Below are positions 51,509 through 60,369 of a DNA stretch of 64,000 nt, piece after piece (position 1 is the first letter of the stretch; every line of letters starts with the position of its first letter). The DNA lies in contig NZ_JAFCLN010000018.1 of assembly GCF_018129385.1 (NCBI RefSeq), positions 1 to 64,000 of the forward strand, in the 5' to 3' direction. Made by a program: the position numbers and the translations under genes. This DNA is from Bradyrhizobium lablabi. Lineage in GTDB: Bacteria; Pseudomonadota; Alphaproteobacteria; Rhizobiales; Xanthobacteraceae. The notes beneath the pieces were generated by a model. The model was given only the letters and a program-made list of their open reading frames with translations. It had not been told where the DNA came from and did not search any database.

Positions 51509-54466
51509 TCACACCCCAAATACCTTCATCACCTCGTCGCCGAAGTGGTTGATCACCTTCACCGCGATGCGGCGGTTCGCTGGCCGCGGGAACGGGCGCG
51601 AGGTGTCGGAATAGAGCGTCGCCCAAGCGTCCTCGTCGATCTCGGCCTGCAGCGCGGTCTTCAGGCTCTTGTAGGGATCGTTGGCGCCGAGGAAATAGGC
51701 GTGACGGACGAAAAAACTTTCCTCGTTATAGTCGGTGTCGATGAACCAAGCGGCGATGCCCTTGGTGTCATTGGAGCGGATATCGCCGGTGTTGGGATCG
51801 AACACGTCGACGCCGTTGACCTTGACCCTGATCTCGGGACCGCCCTCGTCGAGCACTTCCACGTCGGGCTCGCCGAACACGACGAACATGTTGCCGCGAC
51901 CGGTGTTCTTCAACTCCTTCGACATATGCATGTCGGGGTTAATGCGCGCCTTCAGGATTTTGAGGCTACCCAAACTGTCTAGCTCCGAGGAATGGGCGTC
52001 AAAATTGAAGGCGCAGGCGATCAGCACGTCGAAGCGGCAATCGGCGGCCTCGCGCGCCGCAGCAACAATATCCTGCCGTCCGACGGTACCGTACTCGGGA
52101 CCGATCAGGATCGCGGCTCGGCGTTCCGGGCCGCTCTCGCCTTCGATGAACGTCCCACTGGCACCAATGAACTTTTTGCCTGGCCACGGCGTAAGGCTTT
52201 CGAAGGTAATGCGGCCTCCCTTCTCTTGCTGCTTGACACCTTCGGACTTGAGATAGTCTATCACGATAGCCGCAAAGTCCTGCCCAGCCAGATCCGCATC
52301 GGCTGCAGAGCGCTTGCCCTCCGCGGCGTCGAGGAGGTCGATCAGTTCCTCTTCGCTTGCGGGCAATGCACGGTGTGGCGAGAGGCTCTCCACCGTGAAA
52401 GGACCCGCAACACGGACGCGGGCATTGTCAGTGTAGGGCTTGTCGTAGAGGTATTCGACATCGGCGCGCGCGGCGATGCTGGCGTCGATCTCGCGTTGGC
52501 GGGTGATTCGTGCTTCCCACCATTTGGCGTGCGGCTCGGCAGCCGAGGCCGGCGTACCGGTGGGAAGGTCGCGCGGGACCTGCCACTCTTCCCAATTACT
52601 CTTGGTCGCCTTATTGATCGCTGCGCGCAGCGGCTCGAGTACCGCCTGCCACTTCTCCCAGATGTCGTCGATTAGTGGGTTGTTGGCGATCGATTTTAGC
52701 GTGATATGCGGCACTCGCTCGTAGACGAAACCCTGCCGGATATCGTTGTGTGTCGGTGTATCTGCCGGCGCCCGCAGAGCAAGTGCTCCTTCCTTCTCAC
52801 GACCCTCGCGACTATCTGCAAGCAGATACCATGGATAACGAGCTGCAATAACGCGCGTACGCGCTAATGTCAGCGCAACACGACTCGTATCAACGGTAAT
52901 CCAGCGTCGACCCCATTGCTCAGCCACATAAGCGGTAGTGCCTGACCCGCAAGTGGGATCAAGCACGAGGTCTCCAGGATCGGTAGCCATTAGGACGCAG
53001 CGTTCAATGATCTTGGGCGACGTCTCCACTACGTATCGCTTCTGATCAAGATAGCCAGCACGCGTAGTGTCAGCCCAGATATTGTTGATGGGTTCAATTG
53101 AAAAATCAGAAAGGTATCTCACGTACCGAATACTGTTCGTGGATGCATCAATTCGCTCAGCGAGTGCCAGCCTATGCATGCCCTGCAAATGAGTCTTCCA
53201 ATGTGAGTTTCGCGGTGGCTGGTACTGTCGACCTTGAAACGTAAACGGTAGCGACCCGTCTGGCGTCGCACCTTGAGAAGAGATATTGTCCTGATAGTAC
53301 GGATCGATAGGTTCTCCAGCGGCAAGGCGGCGCGCAACTTCGTCTTTGCCCAAATCGACCTTTTGTCCGTCTTGCAAGCGCGCCCTTGAATGTGACCAGC
53401 CTCCGCCCCCCCGTAGTTCGCGCATTACGTAGGGTTGTCGATATTTCACCCTTTCGGCTGACTTTGCATACCAAAGTACTAGATCAAAAACGCGCCCGAG
53501 GCCGATGGTAGACTGACCGCCGGTTGTGACGAAGGGCACCATGTTTAGGAAGTTCGTGTCCCCAAACACCTCGTCCATTACCGCCCGCACGCGATGAACG
53601 TTTTCGTCGCCGATCTGAACGAAAATTGACCCGCTATCAGTCAATAGGTCGCGCATAACACTAAAGCGATCATGCAAATAGGAAAGATAGCTGTGGACGC
53701 CATCCTTCCATGTGTCACGAAACGCCCTGACCTGCTCCGGCTCGCGGCTGATATCAAACTGCTTGCCATCCTTGACATCACGCGATTGCGTCGATACCTG
53801 CCAATTCGAATTGAACTTGATGCCATAGGGCGGATCGAAATAGATGCACTGCACCTTGCCGCGCAGGCTTTCACGCTCGGCAAGGCTCGCCATCACCTGC
53901 AGCGAATCGCCCAAGATCATGCGGTTCGACCAGTGCTGGTCGTGCTGGTAGAACTCGGCGCGCTGGTCCGGCTCGATTCCGTTGAAGTCGGCGAACAGGT
54001 CGGGCGCATCGCTCTGCGCCTCACGCTTCTCCGCAGTCCGCCGCTTCAAATCGTCGATGATCGCCTTGGGGTGAATCTTTTCCTGGATGTAGAGCGGCGG
54101 CACGTTGACGACGAGGTCGGACCAGTCCTGCCTGTCTTTGCCGCGCCAGACCAGTTGCGCGTCCGACAGCGTCAAGGTGCCGGTCTCGGCCAGTTTCTTC
54201 ATCTGTTCGTCGGTGATGGTGATCTTCGCGCCGTTCCAGATCAGTTCCGGCGCGCGCGGCTCTTCGGCTGTGCGCTTCGCCCCCTCAGCCAGCGGCCGGC
54301 TGCGCGGATAATGCTTGGGAGGCATCGGTGAGGCATCCTCGTCGCGCCGGAAGAAGCTCTCCATCTCCGCGGTCGGAATATTGCGCCGGCTCGCGGCGTC
54401 ATGCTTGAGCGCGTCGACCTGTTTGGAAGATTTCGGCGACTTGGGTGATTTCGGCGAACGAGCCAT
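51509..54466 (-). CDS. mod: Type III restriction-modification DNA methyltransferase (Mod)
   Basis: 985 residues. Motif IV CIYFDPPYGIKFNSNW (DPPY) lies around residue 228 and motif I LVLDPTCGSGTTAYVAEQWG around 520, the order of beta-class N6-adenine or N4-cytosine methyltransferases. The target-recognition part between them (about 300-490) has lower GC than the rest. The C-terminal 350 residues are longer than in classical Mod proteins (about 650) and include FGEPDVEVLDEGGPEIRVKV and AWFIDTDYNEESFFVRHAYF. The N-terminus carries SPKSPKSPKSSK. Start overlaps the Res stop (TGATG). Provides specificity and self-protection. Confidence 0.92.
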   Translation of the reverse strand: MARSPKSPKSPKSSKQVDALKHDAASRRNIPTAEMESFFRRDEDASPMPPKHYPRSRPLAEGAKRTAEEPRAPELIWNGAKITITDEQMKKLAETGTLTLSDAQLVWRGKDRQDWSDLVVNVPPLYIQEKIHPKAIIDDLKRRTAEKREAQSDAPDLFADFNGIEPDQRAEFYQHDQHWSNRMILGDSLQVMASLAERESLRGKVQCIYFDPPYGIKFNSNWQVSTQSRDVKDGKQFDISREPEQVRAFRDTWKDGVHSYLSYLHDRFSVMRDLLTDSGSIFVQIGDENVHRVRAVMDEVFGDTNFLNMVPFVTTGGQSTIGLGRVFDLVLWYAKSAERVKYRQPYVMRELRGGGGWSHSRARLQDGQKVDLGKDEVARRLAAGEPIDPYYQDNISSQGATPDGSLPFTFQGRQYQPPRNSHWKTHLQGMHRLALAERIDASTNSIRYVRYLSDFSIEPINNIWADTTRAGYLDQKRYVVETSPKIIERCVLMATDPGDLVLDPTCGSGTTAYVAEQWGRRWITVDTSRVALTLARTRVIAARYPWYLLADSREGREKEGALALRAPADTPTHNDIRQGFVYERVPHITLKSIANNPLIDDIWEKWQAVLEPLRAAINKATKSNWEEWQVPRDLPTGTPASAAEPHAKWWEARITRQREIDASIAARADVEYLYDKPYTDNARVRVAGPFTVESLSPHRALPASEEELIDLLDAAEGKRSAADADLAGQDFAAIVIDYLKSEGVKQQEKGGRITFESLTPWPGKKFIGASGTFIEGESGPERRAAILIGPEYGTVGRQDIVAAAREAADCRFDVLIACAFNFDAHSSELDSLGSLKILKARINPDMHMSKELKNTGRGNMFVVFGEPDVEVLDEGGPEIRVKVNGVDVFDPNTGDIRSNDTKGIAAWFIDTDYNEESFFVRHAYFLGANDPYKSLKTALQAEIDEDAWATLYSDTSRPFPRPANRRIAVKVINHFGDEVMKVFGV

Positions 54467-57400
54467 CAGGCGGGGACTTTCTTCATCAAACGATCAACCA
54501 GTTTGGCGAAATCTTCGTCCATCGCCGCCCAGTCACGAAATTCCTCGAATCGCCAGCGCCCAAAGCCACCAAGCGCATTGACGCCCGGCACCCACAGGTC
54601 GCGCGTGGTCTGCGCCTTGGCCTTGTCGCTCTCGTCCCTGTCACCCTTGACTTCGAGGATCAGGTTCAGCGGTTCATCGCCGCCGATATCGAGCCGGACG
54701 AGGAAATCGGGAACGTAGCGGCGCATCACACCGGCGTCGAGGTAGGGGATGTCGAACCCCATCGCCTGGTTCTTGGCATAGGCCAGCACACGCGGATGGT
54801 TTTCGAGGGTCAGGGCAAGCTGCTGTTCCCAACTGCTGTCTAGCACGACATGGCTGATCTGACACTTCGGCGGCTGCGCGCCGGTTTTCCACACCGGCTT
54901 CGAGGTGATGAAATTGACGAAACGCGTCGAGCCCTTCGGATTGTAGGGATCGAGCACTGCCAGCAGTTTCCCCTCGCTGCCGCGCGTCAGCGCGATGTCG
55001 ATCTTCTCCGCAGCGCGCTTGAGCTGGTCCTGATACAAGATGGCGCCGATCGGGACACCCCTCGTGACCAGATAGCCTTCGTCCAGCCATCTCCGAGCGA
55101 TGCGCTGGATCTGCGGAAACAGATGCTGCCTGGGAATATTCTCGTCATCGCGAAAGTTCGCATAGAGCAGATACTTGGCAAGGTTGAAGCTGATCTCGGA
55201 AGGGCGCAACCGCTCCAGCACCTGCGGCGTGATGGTGACGCCGGCGCCGACGATACCTTCCATCACCACCGCAGTCGGGCCGATGTCGAGAGGCGTGATT
55301 TCCAGCCGGCTGTCCGTGGTGAATTTGGCTTCCAGCCTGTCGGACGGCAGGTCGCGGCGATAGCCGCTGACTCGCGGGAAGACGATCTCGAACTCAGCCC
55401 TCTCCCTGATGGCGTGGACGCGGGTGACCGGCTTTGGCGCAACCGGCTTCGTCTTCTGCGGTGAGGATGCGAAGTCGAACGGAATGCCCATGATGTCGGC
55501 ATACTCGACGTCGAACAAGCCGGTGTTCGGGTTGAGGTCGTAGGACTGGCGGCGCAGGCCACGGCCAACCACCTGTTCGCACAACAATTGGGTGCCGAAC
55601 GCGCGAACGCCGAGAATATGGGTCACGGTGTTGGTGTCCCAACCCTCGGTCAGCATCGACACCGAGACGACGCAGCGGATTTGCTCGCCGAGCCGGCCCG
55701 GGCGACCGACGGTGTTCATGACCTCGCGCAGGAGATCGCTCTCGCTGGTTTCACCGTGCACGCTGCCGGCACCCTCGCGCGCCGCAAGCTCACGCTTGAA
55801 CTGCTCGATCTCGGGGCCCGCGGCGTCGCGGAAACCCTTGTCGAGGGCATCGCCGGACTCAAGCTGGCGCGAATCGATCAGCAACGTCCGCGGGCGAGGA
55901 AGGCGCCGTCCCTGGTCGTCATAGTTCCGGAACCGTTCGAGATGTCCGGCATGGAAGGCAGCGCGTTCGCCCTCCTCCGCATCGCCGCGCTCGAAGCCGG
56001 CGATCCATTCGAACACCAGCTTCGAGATCGCCGTGTTCTGGCACACGACGATGAACACCGGTGGCACTCCGATGCCAGCGCGTTCCCAGCGATCGAACTC
56101 GCCTTCATAGTGGCTGTAGAGCGCGTTGAGCGCCGTGCGCAGCATGTTAGGGAGATCGAAGGGACTCAGCTTGTTGGCGGCCGCTGCGGTCTTCGGCAAA
56201 TCCTTACCGATCTGCTTCCACAGATGACGATAGACGACCGTATCGGTCTGCACGAGATTGTCGGTGACTGGGATGCGGGGCAGCTTGACGATGCCGCTCT
56301 CGATCGCGTCCATCAGGCTGAAGTCGGACACCACCCAGGGGAACAGGGTGCCTTCTTCATAACCCGAGCCGCGCAGGAAGAAAGGCGTTGCGGAGAGATC
56401 ATAGACTGCGCGCAAGCCCTTCGACAGTTTGCGGCCAAGCGCCTCGATGCCGTTGATCCAGAGCCGGGCGGCCTCCTCGTTTTCGGCAGCCTCCTTCTTG
56501 TCTTCTCCCGTCAGGGGACCTTCGACATCAGCGCCGACCTTGTGCCGATAGCAATGATGCGCCTCATCGTTGAGGACGTTGACGCGGTCGTAGTTCAGCA
56601 GCTTGCCGCAGGCCCGCGCCAGCATCTCGGCGTCGGTTTCCGTGGTCTTGATCGGCTCGGGCGCGTTGCCTTGCAGGAAACTGCGCGCGACTGCGGGCAA
56701 GGACATGGTCTCGCGGTGCTGAAACGAATGGTAGTTGGTGATCACGATTTCGGCGCGGCGGATTTCCGGCAGCATTTCCGGCGGGACGATTTCGCGGGTC
56801 TCATAATAGTTGTCCGGCTCGCTGGGAAGCAGCACGCGAAGCCGGTCGCGGATGGTGATGCCGGGGGTGACGATCAGGAAAGCGCGCGAAAAGTCCTTCG
56901 AGTCCTTGCGGGCCGCGTTCACCGCCTGCCAGGCGATCAGCATCGCCATCACGGTGGTCTTGCCGCTGCCGGTCGCCATCTTCATGGCGAGGCGGAACAA
57001 CTCGGGGTTGGCTTCCGCGTTGGCTTTTTCGAGTTGATCCAGCAGTCCCTTGGTCGCGGCGCGTTTCGGCGCAACCTCGGTCAGCCAGATGATGGTTTCG
57101 ACCGCCTCGATCTGACAGAAGAAGGGTTGCTGGGCGCTGAATTTGTGGTGCCGCCAATGTTCGAGCAGCCGCTGTGTCGCGCCGGTGACGCCCCAGTCGG
57201 CAGGATTGCGCAAGGCGCGCCAGCTTTCGAGATAGCCGCGAATTTCGTTGATGAGGGCGTGGTCGGTATAGGTCTCAAGATCGAGCGAAGCCTGATTGGC
57301 CGACGCCTTCTTCCTCGAGGCCGGAACAGGCACGATCAGGCGCGACGGGCGACGCCCGCGCCTCGGCTCGCCTTCAATCGGCTGGCCGTTGTCGTCGAGA

Positions 57401-57534
57401 GGATGGTGCAGTTCCGGTGCCCGATAGGGCGAGTTCAAAATCGGCCGTTCGTAAAAGCTGCTCAATTGTGACGTCCGCCCCGTAATTTTCTTCGCATGAA
57501 TTAATGCGATGCAATGCTTCGAGGCAACCGTCAT
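54466..57534 (-). CDS. res: Type III restriction endonuclease subunit (Res)
   Basis: 1022 residues. SF2 helicase core: Walker A MATGSGKTT at 186-194, DEAHH in NDEAHHCYRHKVGAD, SATPFFLRG, and motif VI-like GRGLRRQSYD. The C-terminus has a PD-(D/E)xK nuclease pattern: RRYVPDFLVRLDIGGDEP and LILEVKGDRDESDKAKAQ. With Mod it would cut foreign DNA lacking the modification, tracking by ATP hydrolysis. First gene of the operon and nearest to tRNA-Gln, whose 3' end points at it 73 bases away. The first 15 residues may not be translated; a later start is possible. Confidence 0.93.
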   Translation of the reverse strand: MTVASKHCIALIHAKKITGRTSQLSSFYERPILNSPYRAPELHHPLDDNGQPIEGEPRRGRRPSRLIVPVPASRKKASANQASLDLETYTDHALINEIRGYLESWRALRNPADWGVTGATQRLLEHWRHHKFSAQQPFFCQIEAVETIIWLTEVAPKRAATKGLLDQLEKANAEANPELFRLAMKMATGSGKTTVMAMLIAWQAVNAARKDSKDFSRAFLIVTPGITIRDRLRVLLPSEPDNYYETREIVPPEMLPEIRRAEIVITNYHSFQHRETMSLPAVARSFLQGNAPEPIKTTETDAEMLARACGKLLNYDRVNVLNDEAHHCYRHKVGADVEGPLTGEDKKEAAENEEAARLWINGIEALGRKLSKGLRAVYDLSATPFFLRGSGYEEGTLFPWVVSDFSLMDAIESGIVKLPRIPVTDNLVQTDTVVYRHLWKQIGKDLPKTAAAANKLSPFDLPNMLRTALNALYSHYEGEFDRWERAGIGVPPVFIVVCQNTAISKLVFEWIAGFERGDAEEGERAAFHAGHLERFRNYDDQGRRLPRPRTLLIDSRQLESGDALDKGFRDAAGPEIEQFKRELAAREGAGSVHGETSESDLLREVMNTVGRPGRLGEQIRCVVSVSMLTEGWDTNTVTHILGVRAFGTQLLCEQVVGRGLRRQSYDLNPNTGLFDVEYADIMGIPFDFASSPQKTKPVAPKPVTRVHAIRERAEFEIVFPRVSGYRRDLPSDRLEAKFTTDSRLEITPLDIGPTAVVMEGIVGAGVTITPQVLERLRPSEISFNLAKYLLYANFRDDENIPRQHLFPQIQRIARRWLDEGYLVTRGVPIGAILYQDQLKRAAEKIDIALTRGSEGKLLAVLDPYNPKGSTRFVNFITSKPVWKTGAQPPKCQISHVVLDSSWEQQLALTLENHPRVLAYAKNQAMGFDIPYLDAGVMRRYVPDFLVRLDIGGDEPLNLILEVKGDRDESDKAKAQTTRDLWVPGVNALGGFGRWRFEEFRDWAAMDEDFAKLVDRLMKKVPA

Positions 57535-57606
57535 GTGGACGGCTGCAGACGATACTTTAGGTTGAAGATTTCGGATGAGCCATCGGATAATGGCATCGAA
57601 ATGCCC

Positions 57607-57681
57607 TGGCTGGGGCGGGAGGGATCGAACCTCCGAATGGCGGAATCAAAATCCGCTGCCTTACCGCTTGGCTACGCCCCA
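57607..57681 (-). tRNA. trnQ: tRNA-Gln (anticodon TTG)
   Basis: On the minus strand a 75-nt tRNA begins TGGGGCGTAGCCAAGCGG and ends with a T arm GGTTCGATCC, the pairing CGCCCCA, G discriminator and an encoded CCA. The acceptor stem pairs TGGGGCG with CGCCCCA. The anticodon loop is TTTTGAT, giving anticodon TTG (bases 57647-57649) for CAA glutamine codons. Its 3' end points towards the restriction operon, a common integration position, but no duplicated tRNA end was found on the other side. Confidence 0.95.
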
Positions 57682-57780
57682 ACTGGCGACGGATGCGGCG
57701 GCGAGTTGGCTCGCTGGATGCGCCGGTCCGGCAACGCACGGTCTATAGAGAGCGGTGGGGCATTTCAACCCGCCTTCGCC

Positions 57781-57861
57781 CGAAGGCGGGCTTCGGCGCG
57801 GCAAGCCCGGCTTCGCCAACTGCCATCGTCCGAAAGGCGGGCTTCGGCGAGGCAGGCCCGG
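57781..57861. repeat. Two-copy palindromic repeat (50-base spacing)
   Basis: CGAAGGCGGGCTTCGGCG followed by CGGCAAGCCCGG (57781-57810) and nearly the same at 57831-57861. Each unit can fold through GCCCG/CGGGC. Part of the gene-free 482-base gap between the tRNA and the acyl-CoA dehydrogenase. Confidence 0.6.
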
Positions 57862-57907
57862 TCCGGACGGCTAGCCTTTATATTGGGTGTACCTTGTGGC
57901 CATCCTT

Positions 57908-57984
57908 CGAGACGCCCGCCTTTCGGCGGGCTCCTCAGGATGAGGTCCGAGACGCCCGCCTTCGGCGGGATCCTCAGGATGAGG
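57908..57984. repeat. Two tandem copies of a 38-base GC-rich element
   Basis: CGAGACGCCCGCC, TTCGGCGGG and TCCTCAGGATGAGG occur at 57908-57945 and again at 57948-57984. Each unit contains two hairpins, CCCGCC/GGCGGG and CCTCA/TGAGG. From memory this is a typical rhizobial intergenic repeat. Confidence 0.65.
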
Positions 57985-58163
57985 CCGGCGTGTGTTGCGG
58001 CGGCGTTGCAGGTTCCGGAATGAGGCCTTCCCGGGCCGGCCGCGCGGAAAGCCGGGGCATTTGGCGCCGTCCTCGTCTATGCTGCCGGCAGGCGCCCATT
58101 GAGACGCCTGCGGTTTCGTGATACGGCAGCGTATCACCCCCTTTTCCGAGCCGAGTACCCGCC

Positions 58164-59942
58164 ATGACCTATCGCGCACCGATCAACGACATCCTGCTGG
58201 CGCTCAATCATGGGGCGGGGCTCGGGAAAGCGGTGGCGGCCGGGCATTATGGGGATTTCGACGCCGACATCACGGCGGCGGTGCTGGAGGAAGCCGGCAA
58301 GTTCGCCGGCGAGGTGCTGGCGCCGCTCAATCGGGTCGGGGACGAGCACGGCATCAAGCTCGCGGACAAACAAGTGACGACAGCGCCGGGCTGGCCGGAT
58401 GCCTACAGGCAATGGGCGGCGGCGGGGTGGAACGCGGTGTCGGGGCCGGAAGCGTTCGGCGGGCAAGGCCTGCCGCTGGCGATCAACGCCGCCTGCACCG
58501 AAATCTGGAGCGCGTCGAACATCGCCTTCGGCCTCTGCCCGCTGCTGACGCTCTCGGCGATCGAGGCGCTCGATGCGCATGGCAGCGAGGAGCTGAAGAA
58601 GATCTATCTGGCAAAGCTGGTGTCGGGCGAATGGACCGGCACCATGCAGCTCACCGAGCCCAATGCCGGCTCCGATGTCGGCGCGCTGCGCAGCCGCGCC
58701 GAGCGCGCACCCGACGGGACGTATCGCCTGAAGGGCACAAAAATCTTCATCACCTATGGCGACCACGACATGACCGACAATATCGTGCATTTCGTGCTGG
58801 CCCGCCTGCCCGATGCGCCCGCGGGCACGCGCGGCATCTCGCTGTTCCTGGTGCCGAAATTCCTGGTGAATGGCGACGGCTCGCTCGGCGCGCGCAACGA
58901 CATCTATGCCTCTGGCGTCGAGCACAAGCTCGGCATGCATGCCTCGCCTACCTGCACGATGACGATGGGCGATGCCGGCGGCGCGATCGGCTACCTGATC
59001 GGCGAAGAAAATAAAGGCATGGCCTGCATGTTCACGATGATGAACCAGGCGCGCCTCGCCGTCGGCCTCGAAGGCGTCGGCATCGCCGACCGCGCCTATC
59101 AGCAGGCGCTGGCCTTTGCGCAGGAGCGCAAACAAGGCCGCGCGGTGGGGAAAAAGGGCGACGGGCTCGATCCGATCATCGTGCATCCCGACGTCAAGCG
59201 CATGCTGATGCAGATGCGCAGCATGACGGCGGCGGCGCGCTCGATCTGCTACGCCACCGCGGTGGCGCTGGATGTGGCCGCGCGCGCTGGGGATGCCAAG
59301 GTGCGGGCGGATGCGGCGGCGCGCGGCGCGCTGCTGACGCCGATCGCAAAGGCGTTTTCCACCGATATCGGCAATAAAGTCACCTATCTCGGCGTGCAGG
59401 TGCATGGCGGCATGGGGTTCATCGAGGAGACCGGCGCCGCGCAGCATTATCGCGACGCGCGCATCACCACGATCTATGAGGGCACCAACGGCATCCAGTC
59501 GATCGATCTCGTGACGCGAAAACTCGCGGCGAATGGCGGGGAATCGGTGTGGGCGCTGCTGGAAGAGCTCTCCGCTATCGTCAAGCAGGTGGAGGCCTCG
59601 AACGATCCGGCGTTCGGCACCACCGGCGCCAAGCTGCGCGAGGCGCTGGGTTCGCTCGAGCGGAGCAGCAAATGGCTTTTGGAGCGGATGGCTTCCGCCC
59701 CCAATGACGCGCTCGCGGGAGCAACGCCCTATTTGCGGCTGTTCGGCGCAACGCTCGGCGGCTGCATGCTGGCCGGCGAAGCGCTGGCGGCGAAGAGCCA
59801 TGGCGAAGCCGAGCCGGGACGCTATGTGGCGGTGGCAAGATTCTTTGCGGAGAACGTTTCGGTGCAGGCCGGCTCGCTGGAGAAGACGGTGATGGATAGC
59901 GCCGACGCGGTGAACGGCGCGGATGCCGTGCTGCTGGGTTGA
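58164..59942 (+). CDS. Acyl-CoA dehydrogenase, long form with C-terminal extension
   Basis: 592 residues, the size of FadE-like enzymes with an extra C-terminal domain. It starts with YRAPINDILLALNHGAGLGK, followed by TGTMQLTEPNAGSDVGALRS, GTKIFITYGDHDMTDNIVHF, QVHGGMGFIEETGAAQHYRD and the catalytic region TTIYEGTNGIQSIDLV. The last 150 residues form the additional helical domain found in this subgroup. It is a FAD enzyme of fatty or branched acyl-CoA oxidation. It stands alone on this strand, without an obvious operon. Confidence 0.92.
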   Translation: MTYRAPINDILLALNHGAGLGKAVAAGHYGDFDADITAAVLEEAGKFAGEVLAPLNRVGDEHGIKLADKQVTTAPGWPDAYRQWAAAGWNAVSGPEAFGGQGLPLAINAACTEIWSASNIAFGLCPLLTLSAIEALDAHGSEELKKIYLAKLVSGEWTGTMQLTEPNAGSDVGALRSRAERAPDGTYRLKGTKIFITYGDHDMTDNIVHFVLARLPDAPAGTRGISLFLVPKFLVNGDGSLGARNDIYASGVEHKLGMHASPTCTMTMGDAGGAIGYLIGEENKGMACMFTMMNQARLAVGLEGVGIADRAYQQALAFAQERKQGRAVGKKGDGLDPIIVHPDVKRMLMQMRSMTAAARSICYATAVALDVAARAGDAKVRADAAARGALLTPIAKAFSTDIGNKVTYLGVQVHGGMGFIEETGAAQHYRDARITTIYEGTNGIQSIDLVTRKLAANGGESVWALLEELSAIVKQVEASNDPAFGTTGAKLREALGSLERSSKWLLERMASAPNDALAGATPYLRLFGATLGGCMLAGEALAAKSHGEAEPGRYVAVARFFAENVSVQAGSLEKTVMDSADAVNGADAVLLG

Positions 59943-59948
59943 CCGTAG

Positions 59949-59974
59949 GGTGGGTTAGCGAAGCGTAACCCACC
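59949..59974. repeat. Hairpin repeat after the acyl-CoA dehydrogenase
   Basis: GGTGGGTTA and TAACCCACC pair with an 8-base loop GCGAAGCG, six bases after the stop codon. This is a very common repeat motif in many proteobacteria; it could also stop transcription. Confidence 0.7.
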
Positions 59975-60057
59975 ATCGCGCGTAACACTCCGATGCATGC
60001 GGCGGATTACGCTGCGCTAATCCGCCCTTCGGACTGAGGTAGCGCCACATCTGCGGT

Positions 60058-60163
60058 CGTCATCCCCGCGCATGCGGGGATCCAGTACGCCGCGGCTTCC
60101 CGGCTTGATCACTGCTGCCTCTGGAATACTGGGTCGCCCGGTCAAGCCGGGCGATGACGGGTG
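60058..60163 (+). repeat. Dispersed repeat, pair with 61421-61523
   Basis: Contains the hairpin CCCCGCGCATGCGGGG, then ATCCAGTACGCCGCGGC, a variable middle, and CTCTGGAATACTGG with GCCCGGTCAAGCCGGGCG. The same order recurs at 61421-61523 with about 10-15 differences, mostly in the middle. Confidence 0.8.
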
Positions 60164-60175
60164 AGTGTGTCGCGC

Positions 60176-60294
60176 CGTCATTGCGAGGAGCTCGCGACAA
60201 AATTGCGAAGCAATTTTGCGCTGAAGCGACGAAGCAACCAGCTTTCTTGTTGCAGCGAAGGAAGCTGGATTGCTTCGCTCCGCTCGCAATGACG
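60176..60294. repeat. Dispersed repeat with inverted ends
   Basis: CGTCATTGCGAG (60176-60187) and CTCGCAATGACG (60283-60294) form 12-base perfect inverted ends. Inside, AAATTGC-GAA-GCAATTT forms a short hairpin. No protein-coding content is credible. Together with the previous two repeats it fills the gap 59943-60310. Confidence 0.7.
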
Positions 60295-60313
60295 GGCACC
60301 CGTATAAAAATCA

Positions 60314-60327
60314 TTGACTTATATAAG
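60314..60327 (+). promoter_or_regulatory. Promoter-like TTGACT with CTTATATAAG palindrome
   Basis: CTTATATAAG (60318-60327) is a perfect palindrome overlapping a TTGACT -35-like hexamer, 43 bases before the ATG at 60370. A small palindrome at this position is a plausible operator for the ArsR-type regulator encoded downstream. Confidence 0.4.
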
Positions 60328-60369
60328 CCATGGCTTTTACCTTGCCGCCGGCAGCAAGGGAGTATCGCC

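Noticed and set aside
54430-54466. Short repeated codons at the start of mod (SPK SPK SPK SSK) as a phase-variation switch
   Set aside because: The units are 9 bases, in frame and not identical at DNA level, so slippage would not shift the reading frame as in phase-variable mod genes.
57534-57681. Integration (att) site in tRNA-Gln for the restriction operon
   Set aside because: I searched the window by eye for a second copy of the tRNA 3' end and for an integrase and found neither. Only the adjacency is reported.
57781-57984. CRISPR-like array
   Set aside because: The units are two pairs of GC-rich palindromes with 50- and 40-base periods and near-identical spacers; there are too few repeats and no cas genes.
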